Part shown: positions 54,956-61,148 of the stretch, one piece after another
Position numbering within the stretch: the first letter of the stretch is position 1
How the letters are laid out: every line of letters begins with the position of its first letter
Source of the DNA: Enteractinococcus helveticum
Lineage (GTDB): Bacteria > Actinomycetota > Actinomycetes > Actinomycetales > Micrococcaceae
Direction of reading: 5' to 3'
Assembly (NCBI RefSeq): GCF_001657475.1
Contig: NZ_LXEY01000117.1
Span: 1-61,148, forward strand
DNA: 61,148 nucleotides
Made by a program: the position numbers and the translations under genes
The notes under the pieces: generated by a model
What the model was told of the DNA's origin: nothing
The model's database searches: none
What the model saw: the letters and a program-made list of their open reading frames with translations, nothing else

Positions 54956-55214
54956 GCCTAACAGCATGTGTATGCCCGGATGATTTACGGCAGTATAAAG
55001 CGGAAACCCATCGCTCTTGGGGCTCCCGCTTTGTTGTCCAGCACCGCAATTTATGCGTTGGTTTACTCCTTCGGTTACCGCGAGCAGGTAGCGGCCGCAG
55101 CGTTGGCGAAACACGCGGCCGCGCCGTCGGTCGGGGGACGAAGTGTTGGTGTGCTTGGCGAGTGCCTGCTCGTCGTCACCGGTTTCTACCGCCTTGGCCA
55201 TGGACGCCTCAAAA

Positions 55215-55427
55215 GCACCACCGTTTATTATCACGCATGGTGACCACGACGTATACGTTCCGGTCAAAGACGCCCGCGCCTTGCGCGATCACCTGATGCA
55301 AGGTTCGCATCACGAGCTCTGGTATGCGGAACTGCCCGGTGGTCAGCATGGGTTTGATGCCTATGCATCCTGGAGATTCATTGCCGTCATCGAGGGGATT
55401 GACGCATTCTTGGAGCGCAACGTTTAG
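55215..55427 (+). pseudogene. Fragment of an alpha/beta hydrolase
   Basis: These codons encode a C-terminal piece of an esterase/lipase: PPFIITHGDHDVYVPV holds the active-site aspartate and AELPGGQHGFDAYASW the histidine. The region with the nucleophilic serine is absent; preceding codons are unrelated and lack a start with ribosome site. It is a remnant with no expected activity. It lies between the broken aztD and an intact efflux operon. Confidence 0.7.
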
Positions 55428-55480
55428 GTAAGGCCATCGCGACTGGTAGAAGAGTCGATCGAGAGGGCAACTCTGAGGTT

Positions 55481-55512
55481 AGTAACTGTACTGAACGTTT
55501 GGTATAGTTACT
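55481..55512 (+). promoter_or_regulatory. Operator/promoter overlapping the efflux gene start
   Basis: AGTAACT (55481-55487) and AGTTACT (55506-55512) are perfect inverted repeats around the core TACTGAACGTTTGGTA, itself a near-palindrome. TATAGT (55503-55508), a good -10 box, lies within it only 7 nt before ATG 55516, so the mRNA is probably leaderless. It is a likely target for the co-transcribed TetR repressor. Confidence 0.65.
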
Positions 55513-55515
55513 GAA

Positions 55516-57000
55516 ATGCTCAAGGCTGAGGTAGAGGTACAATCCACGCGTCGTCAACGGTGGATATTCTTAGCGATCATTAGCGCCGCCTTATTTTTGG
55601 TGGGTGCCGACAACTCGATTTTGTATACCGCGCTGCCCGAATTGCGCGACCAGTTAGGCACCACGCCCCTGCAAGGCCTGTGGATTATCAACGCCTACCC
55701 GCTGGTGCTCTCCGCGCTGATCCTTGGTACGGGCACGCTGGGCGACCAAATCGGCCACCGACTCATGTTCCTGATCGGTGTCTCAGTCTTCGGGCTGGGC
55801 TCACTGGTGGCCGCATTCTCGCCGTCGGCTTGGATTTTGGTTGCTGCACGTGGGCTGCTGGGTGTGGGTGCCGCCGCGATGATGCCCGCCAGCCTGGCCC
55901 TGGTGCGCATCACGTTCAGTAATGTGCGCGAACGCAATATCGCCATCGCCGTGTGGATGTCCGTGGCCGTGGTCGGCGCGGCAGCCGGCCCGGTACTTGG
56001 TGGGCTGCTGCTGGAGTTTTTCTGGTGGGGATCGGTGTTTCTGATCAACGTGCCCATCGCCGTCATCACGCTGCTCGCCACCATTGCCGTGGCGCCACCA
56101 AATATTGCCAACCCGCGGAAGCAGTGGGATCTGGTGTCGTCCATTTGGGCGATGTTTGCGATGCTTGGTTTAGTCACCGCGATCAAAGAGCTCGCCAACC
56201 CCGAGCGCACCGTGTGGTTGCTGAGTGCCTCGATTGTGGTGGGCGTGATCGGTGTGCTGCTGTTTATCTTCCGCCAACGCGGCCTGGAACAACCACTGCT
56301 CGACGCCGCGCTGTTCCGCAACCGTATTCTCACCGGTGGCGTGCTCACCGCCGGGATCATGATGTTCATTGTGGCAGGCATTGAACTGACGACGACGCAG
56401 CGGTTCCAAACCGCCGGCGGGTTCTCCCCGCTGCAGGCCGGTGCCCTGGTCGCAACGATTGCCATTCCATCGATCCCCGCAGCCCTGCTGGGCGGCGCGT
56501 TCTTGCACCGGGTGGGCTTTATCCCGTTGATCTCCGGTGGTTTCACTATGATCGCCGGCGGCATCGGGCTGGCCGTGTGGACCTTCGGCATGGAATCCTT
56601 GGTGCCGTTCATTGCCAGCCTGCTGCTGGTCGGAATCGGCAGCGGCTTTGCCTCATCGGTGGCATCCACCGCTATTCTGGGCGCTGCTCCTGTGGATAAA
56701 GCGGGCATGGCCTCGTCGGTTGAATCGGTGTCCTATGAGTTCGGCACGCTGATTTCGGTGGCAGTGTTTGGCTCACTGTTGCCATTTTTCTACGCGTTTT
56801 CTGCGCCGTCGGAAGTCGCTCACGACGTCGACCACGGGGTTGACCATGCGGTGCACGGCCCGGCTGCCGTAGCGGCCTACGATGAGGCATACCTATTGAT
56901 TTTGGTTATTGTTGGCGTGGTCGCAGCACTGGCTGCAGTCGTCACCGCGTATTGTTTCCGTGGGAATCCGAAAGAGGCTGATGCGCATGCGTCCCAGTAA
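55516..57000 (+). CDS. DHA2-family drug efflux permease (MFS, 14 segments)
   Basis: This 494-residue permease has about 14 membrane segments. LDxTIVNVALP is replaced by VGADNSILYTALP, a frequent DHA2 variant; GTLGDQIGHRLMF is the motif-A loop and AAGPVLGG the motif-C antiporter turn. It exports drugs or hydrophobic compounds by proton antiport. The ATG sits right after the operator with no Shine-Dalgarno. Its 3' end overlaps the TetR gene by 14 bp, so repressor and pump are one transcript. Cargo unknown. Confidence 0.87.
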   Translation: MLKAEVEVQSTRRQRWIFLAIISAALFLVGADNSILYTALPELRDQLGTTPLQGLWIINAYPLVLSALILGTGTLGDQIGHRLMFLIGVSVFGLGSLVAAFSPSAWILVAARGLLGVGAAAMMPASLALVRITFSNVRERNIAIAVWMSVAVVGAAAGPVLGGLLLEFFWWGSVFLINVPIAVITLLATIAVAPPNIANPRKQWDLVSSIWAMFAMLGLVTAIKELANPERTVWLLSASIVVGVIGVLLFIFRQRGLEQPLLDAALFRNRILTGGVLTAGIMMFIVAGIELTTTQRFQTAGGFSPLQAGALVATIAIPSIPAALLGGAFLHRVGFIPLISGGFTMIAGGIGLAVWTFGMESLVPFIASLLLVGIGSGFASSVASTAILGAAPVDKAGMASSVESVSYEFGTLISVAVFGSLLPFFYAFSAPSEVAHDVDHGVDHAVHGPAAVAAYDEAYLLILVIVGVVAALAAVVTAYCFRGNPKEADAHASQ

Positions 57001-57520
57001 GAAAACTGAAATTCTCGACGCCGCCGTCGCACTCATTGAGCGAGAGAACCTGGAAGCGGTCTCCTACGAGGCGCTGGCCGAAGCGTCGGGCATGTCGAAA
57101 TCCGGAATTGTTTACCACTTCCCGTCGCGGCATGAAATTCTGCGCGGGATTCACCAGCACCTGGCCGATCAATGGGAAGAAGAACTCGAACGCGCCGCGG
57201 GCGGTCCGGCACATTCCGTGGACGCCAAGACTCGCCTGCGCGCCGTCGTGCTATCCCAGAGCAACAGCGCTACCAAGGCCGAACTGCTCTTGGAGATTGA
57301 TGCGCGCAGCAACTCAGAGTTCTCGGCCATCTGGGCTGAAGTTAACGACCGCTGGGTGCCCTCGACTACGGGAATTGAGGACGACGACGAGCTGCGCTCA
57401 CAGTATTTGGTCAAAGTGCTGGCCGATGGGTTGTGGATGCACGATTATGTGCACGAACAAGCTCTGACCCGGGCACAACGTAAAGCCCTAACTGACCATA
57501 TTTTGCAGATGCTCAATTAA
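56987..57520 (+). CDS. TetR-family repressor
   Basis: This roughly 177-residue TetR protein has an N-terminal helix-turn-helix (MRPSKKTEILDAAVALIE, then GMSKSGIVYHFPSRHEIL) and a C-terminal ligand-binding helical domain. ATG 56987 is preferred over 56981 and 56909, as AAGAGG is 9 nt before it and homologs begin near KKTEIL. It probably represses its operon through the palindrome at 55481-55512 and releases it upon binding a pump substrate. Confidence 0.87.
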   Translation: MRPSKKTEILDAAVALIERENLEAVSYEALAEASGMSKSGIVYHFPSRHEILRGIHQHLADQWEEELERAAGGPAHSVDAKTRLRAVVLSQSNSATKAELLLEIDARSNSEFSAIWAEVNDRWVPSTTGIEDDDELRSQYLVKVLADGLWMHDYVHEQALTRAQRKALTDHILQMLN

Positions 57521-57657
57521 ACGTATTTCCTCTCGCCGCAGTAGCTGTGCCAGACTCCTGTACCAGCAGAGCGCGCCGTGCACCATAGACTGTGAGGCGC
57601 TGTGGGAACGCTGCTAATCTGAGGGAAACTTCCTCGACATGATGTGAAGGTTCGATC

Positions 57658-59253
57658 GTGCTTGATGCCTATCCGATTCTGACGCTGGTGCCCCCGCTTA
57701 TCGCCATCATCTTAGTGATCGTCACCAGGAAAGTGCTGGTCTCCCTCGGGGCGGGGATCCTGACAGCGGGTTTACTGATCGCCGACTTTAACCCGGTGAC
57801 CATGGTGGTGACCGTGTGGGAAGCAATAGTCCGGCTGGTCTGGGCCGATGGGGCGGTGAATTGGTTCACGATCCTGATCGTGGCGTTTCTATTCCAGCTG
57901 GGTATCGTCACCGCGCTGGTCATGATGTCTGGCGGGGCTGCCGCCTTTACGGAATGGGCGGCCAAGCGCATCAAGTCACGCCGGGGAGCCCAAGTGCTCA
58001 CCGGGTTGTTGGGCATGATCATCTTTATCGACGACTATTTCAATGCGCTAGCAGTAGGTCAGGTCGCCCGGCCCATCACCGACCGTTATCGAGTTTCGCG
58101 CGCAAAGCTGGCCTACCTCATCGACTCGAGCTCAGCTCCAGTCGTGGTGTTGATGCCGCTGTCCAGTTGGGGTGCCACGATTATGGGCATCATGGCTCCG
58201 TTGCTGACGGCATCAGCGTTGATGATGGACCAGATCGAGGCGTTCGTGTTGGCAGCGGCCATGAACTATTACGCGATCGCCGCACTGTTATTGCTGTGGC
58301 TGACCATTGTGTGGGGCCTGGACTTTGGGAGCATGCGCCGCGAAGAGCTCCGCGCAGCTCAGGGCAAGGGACTGTACGGTGCCCAGGACACTGCCCCGGC
58401 ACAATTGACCGATGCGCTACCAACCCACCACCAGGGGGCGATGCGTGCGCTCATCATGCCTTTCGTGGTGTTGTTTGTGGGCGTCGTCGTTGGCATGTAT
58501 GTATCCGGCGGGCTGATTGGCGGCAGTTGGGCCATACTGGCGGCCCTGGAAAATACCGACGTCGCAATTGCCCTCAATGCTGGTGGCATCGCGGCACTGC
58601 TGGTGGCCGGTTACTACTGCCTGCGTTATACAAAGCACAGTGACAAATTTCCGGTGGGGACCCGTCGTCGCGGTGTAGCCCACGGCGCTAAATCCATGCT
58701 CGGTGCGGTGTTGATCCTGCTGTTTGCGTGGGTATTGGCCGATTTGATCGGGGAGCTGGGCACCGGAGAATATCTGGCTTCAGTTGTCGAGGCGTTAGCC
58801 GTACCCGCCGTCTGGTTGGTCCCGGCCCTGTTTGTGGTGGCGGGGCTGATTGCCTTTGCCACCGGGACGTCGTGGGGATCATTTGGTATTTTGTTGCCGT
58901 TGGCCGGGGAGATGCTCAACGCCGTACAAGGCGGCGATGAGTTCTTGATCGCTACCTTCGGAGCCGTATTAGCCGGTGCCGTATGGGGCGATCACAGTTC
59001 ACCGATTTCAGACACCACCATTCTGTCGAGTACCGGTGCGGCCTGTTCCATTCCGACTCACGTTTCGACTCAGTTGCCGTATGCGTTCGTTGGCGCGCTC
59101 GCAGCCCTGGTGGGATATGTCGTCTATGCGTTGACCCACAGTGGCGTGATTGGTTTGGTTATAACCCTCGGCGTCGTCATTGCCATCGGAGCGGTGATTC
59201 GCAAGGTGCGGACACCTATCGGCGATCACATGTTGACTCAAACCCAACGTTGA
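57658..59253 (+). CDS. NhaC-family Na+/H+ antiporter-type transporter
   Basis: This 531-residue membrane protein has about 12 hydrophobic segments and the family motifs FIDDYFNALAVGQ, DSSSAPVVVLMPLSSW, TGTSWGSFGILLPLAG and GAVWGDHSSPISDTTILSST. NhaC-type carriers exchange sodium or organic acids for protons. Start is GTG 57658 with GAAGG upstream. The gene faces a convergent amidohydrolase 38 bp away. A degraded copy of this gene lies at 39.3 kb. Some NhaC-like members serve as amino or organic acid transporters, so a substrate linked to the amidohydrolase is possible. Confidence 0.86.
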   Translation: MLDAYPILTLVPPLIAIILVIVTRKVLVSLGAGILTAGLLIADFNPVTMVVTVWEAIVRLVWADGAVNWFTILIVAFLFQLGIVTALVMMSGGAAAFTEWAAKRIKSRRGAQVLTGLLGMIIFIDDYFNALAVGQVARPITDRYRVSRAKLAYLIDSSSAPVVVLMPLSSWGATIMGIMAPLLTASALMMDQIEAFVLAAAMNYYAIAALLLLWLTIVWGLDFGSMRREELRAAQGKGLYGAQDTAPAQLTDALPTHHQGAMRALIMPFVVLFVGVVVGMYVSGGLIGGSWAILAALENTDVAIALNAGGIAALLVAGYYCLRYTKHSDKFPVGTRRRGVAHGAKSMLGAVLILLFAWVLADLIGELGTGEYLASVVEALAVPAVWLVPALFVVAGLIAFATGTSWGSFGILLPLAGEMLNAVQGGDEFLIATFGAVLAGAVWGDHSSPISDTTILSSTGAACSIPTHVSTQLPYAFVGALAALVGYVVYALTHSGVIGLVITLGVVIAIGAVIRKVRTPIGDHMLTQTQR

Positions 59254-59291
59254 GCAAATAACCCGTCCAAAGGTTGGCAGCGGCGTCGTCG

Positions 59292-60254
59292 TTATTTTTC
59301 CCAATAGAGTGCCATCGGGTTGTCGATCAGCAGGCGTTGTCGGGCCGATGGGTCGGAGGTTATCTGGCGCAGGTAGTTCAGTAGGACGGCGTCGTCTGGC
59401 ATATGTGAGCGTAGGTTGGGGTGTGGCCAGTCGGTTCCCCACAGGACGCGTTCGGGGAATTCCGCGATGGCCTTCTGGGCGAAGGGTGCCACATCGGTGT
59501 AGACCTCGTGGGCTCCGGCAACGGCATATGGTCCGGTGATGGTGAGGCGTTCGGGGCAGCTGACTTTCACCCAGTCGTCGGTTCGGTCCACGAATTTCAG
59601 AAACGCCGAGTATTCGGCGGACGACGCTCCTTTGGCAAGGTCTGGGCGACCGAGATGGTCAATGACCAGCGGGACGTTCAGATTGGCGAGAAAGTCGGCA
59701 AGGTCGGGGAGGTTGGGCGATTCGAAGTACACCACGATGTGCCAGCCGAGCTCACGGATCTTTGCTGCGACCAGTTCGACTTCTTCGAATGGCTGGCTTT
59801 CTACAAGGCGTTTCACGAAATTGAACCGGACGCCCCGAACACCACGATTGTGCATGTCTTTGAGTTGGCGTTCGCTGACGTCGCTACCGATGGCGACGAC
59901 GCCGCGGGCGGTTTCTCCGAAGTGGTCGAGTGCATCTAGCAGTGCTGCGTTGTCCCGGCCATGGCACGAAGCTTGAACGATGACGTTTCGCGTGACTCCA
60001 AGGTCATGACGTAGGTGTTCGAGATCGGTTTTGCTGGCATCGCCCGGGGTGTACTTGCGACCTGGCGCGAATGGGAATTCTGCAGCTGGTCCGAATACGT
60101 GGCAGTGTGCATCAACAGTTCCGGTAGGAAGCCTCACCGCGGGTTCTTGGCGATCTTGAACCCAGTCGAGCCATCCGGGAGTTTTCTCAGTTTGATCCTT
60201 CAATTTTCCTCGTACTTCTCGGGCGTTCCAGTTCTCGTTGGCGATTGAAGCCAC
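59292..60254 (-). CDS. Amidohydrolase of the 2-pyrone-4,6-dicarboxylate lactonase (LigI) type
   Basis: This 320-residue TIM-barrel hydrolase has the metal site DAHCHVFGP (about residues 48-56), FAPGRKYTPGDAS, typical of LigI-like enzymes, HLGRPD and the catalytic aspartate in GTDWPHPN. LigI opens the lactone of 2-pyrone-4,6-dicarboxylate; relatives open other lactones such as 4-sulfomuconolactone. No ring-cleavage genes are near, so the substrate is open. Start is GTG 60254 without a clear ribosome site, which is somewhat doubtful. A deleted copy lies at 41303-41812. Confidence 0.84.
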   Translation of the reverse strand: MASIANENWNAREVRGKLKDQTEKTPGWLDWVQDRQEPAVRLPTGTVDAHCHVFGPAAEFPFAPGRKYTPGDASKTDLEHLRHDLGVTRNVIVQASCHGRDNAALLDALDHFGETARGVVAIGSDVSERQLKDMHNRGVRGVRFNFVKRLVESQPFEEVELVAAKIRELGWHIVVYFESPNLPDLADFLANLNVPLVIDHLGRPDLAKGASSAEYSAFLKFVDRTDDWVKVSCPERLTITGPYAVAGAHEVYTDVAPFAQKAIAEFPERVLWGTDWPHPNLRSHMPDDAVLLNYLRQITSDPSARQRLLIDNPMALYWEK

Positions 60255-61029
60255 TCAGGTTGGAGGAGAGTATGCCACATAGGTGCTGCAAATGTCAGCG
60301 ATTTCTCGGGGTTCACAGTTCTGTTGAAGGTTTGTCTGAAAAGAATTTCTATAGGGCGAGCATTTCCAGGACCGGAAAGTCTGGCAAGTAAGCGGAATAG
60401 CGAACGACGTGGTCCTAGGGGGCGGCTACTTCCGAGTAGACCTGCATTCTTAAGAACGAGGTCTCGGCGTAGGCGCATATTGGAAACCTAGGTAAACGAG
60501 AAACGACAATCCTGGTGCTGTACTGGCATACGGTCTACGTGTATCTGAGCACTGGATGAGTGTAAACAAGAGTGGAGCAACCGTAGCGATGCGCGTATGT
60601 CGGTCCGAACGGCAGCCAGCTCATCCAAATGTGTAACGGACATCACTTAATTAGAGTTGGTGAAAACCAGGTGAATTTTGGCTTACTCCCTAGGTAATCA
60701 TTGGGGAATGGGTGAAAACAGGAAAAGGTCCGAACGGAATTGACATTCAGAAAGAGAGCAGCGTATAGTTATCTCTTGCGCCGCGATGGCGTGGGACGCA
60801 GAGATGCGGACCGAAAACATTCACTGTCTAGTGAATATACCTCAAGTGAGAGATATTCGGTAGATTTGTGTGGTTGTTTGAGAACTCAATAGTGTGCCAA
60901 GTTTGTTTGATGCCATTTTTTTGAATGGTTGCTGTGGTTGTCCTACCTCCGTGGGATGATGCGCAGTGTTGCCAGGGGCTGGATGTTTCCGTCTGGTCCT
61001 ATTGATCGTTTGTTCTGAACAGTTGTTTT
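60255..61029 (+). promoter_or_regulatory. rRNA operon promoter and leader region
   Basis: TTGACA (60740-60745) and TATAGT (60764-60769) with an 18-bp spacer form a strong sigma-70-type promoter. ATTCAC/GTGAAT (60819-60824, 60831-60836) forms a small hairpin in the leader. TTTGAGAACTCAATAGTGTG (from 60877) is the conserved actinobacterial rRNA leader/antitermination sequence that precedes 16S. Bases 60255-60739 hold no recognised gene. Confidence 0.85.

Positions 61030-61148
<119 letters not shown>

Overview
The window looks like a chromosome segment of a Gram-positive actinomycete, most likely a Micrococcales/Micrococcaceae-type organism of moderate GC. The right edge enters the 5' end of a 16S rRNA gene with an actinobacterial V1 region and leader. 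Gene content (IclR regulators, MHS permeases, a cre p-cresol cluster, OpuC-type transporter) fits. Genus cannot be fixed from 119 bases of 16S. Layout: 0-2.2 kb is AT-rich accessory DNA with a HEPN-like gene broken by an in-frame stop. 2.2-12.2 kb is an apparently complete operon, read right to left, for phosphorylation-dependent oxidation of p-cresol-like alkylphenols: P450 (creJ), two-part aryl-phosphate synthase (creI, creH), alcohol dehydrogenase (creG), ferredoxin (creF), ferredoxin reductase (creE), HD phosphohydrolase (creD), aldehyde dehydrogenase (creC), with an IclR regulator just upstream. 12.2-16.1 kb is a small accessory patch: a decayed YhcG/DUF1016 nuclease gene, an APC permease and a flavin hydroxylase remnant. 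16.4-39.0 kb is the centrepiece, a catabolic island with five different 3-ketosteroid-dehydrogenase/fumarate-reductase-like FAD proteins, three SDRs, a Gfo/Idh/MocA protein, a TIM-barrel isomerase/dehydratase, an aldo/keto reductase, a zinc alcohol dehydrogenase, a shikimate/quinate dehydrogenase, YciI and Dabb small proteins, two MHS-family acid permeases, two IclR regulators and one LysR regulator. Its logic (import of an acid, dehydrogenation of ring hydroxyls to ketones, flavin-dependent ring desaturation) suggests catabolism of hydroaromatic or alicyclic acids, possibly ending in aromatisation. Palindromes of the form TTCCATtnnATGGAA sit in front of several of these operons and also in front of the cre operon, so the two pathways may be co-regulated by related IclR proteins. 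The substrate is not known from sequence. 39-42 kb is a scar: a decayed second copy of the NhaC-antiporter/amidohydrolase locus that is intact at 57.7-60.3 kb, now split by a DUF4143 ATPase gene preceded by five 23-bp tandem repeats. 42-48.4 kb carries an OpuC-type osmoprotectant ABC transporter and an AbgT transporter/M20 amidohydrolase pair. 48.5-53.6 kb is an AT-richer defence-like patch: VapBC, a 51-residue protein, a TOTE-type primase-helicase and a membrane GAF protein. 53.7-55.4 kb holds broken genes (orphan AztD-like protein, hydrolase fragment). 55.5-60.3 kb has a drug-efflux permease with TetR regulator, the intact NhaC antiporter and a convergent PDC-lactonase-like amidohydrolase, followed by the rRNA promoter and 16S start. 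No tRNA gene, complete insertion sequence or CRISPR array was recognised.
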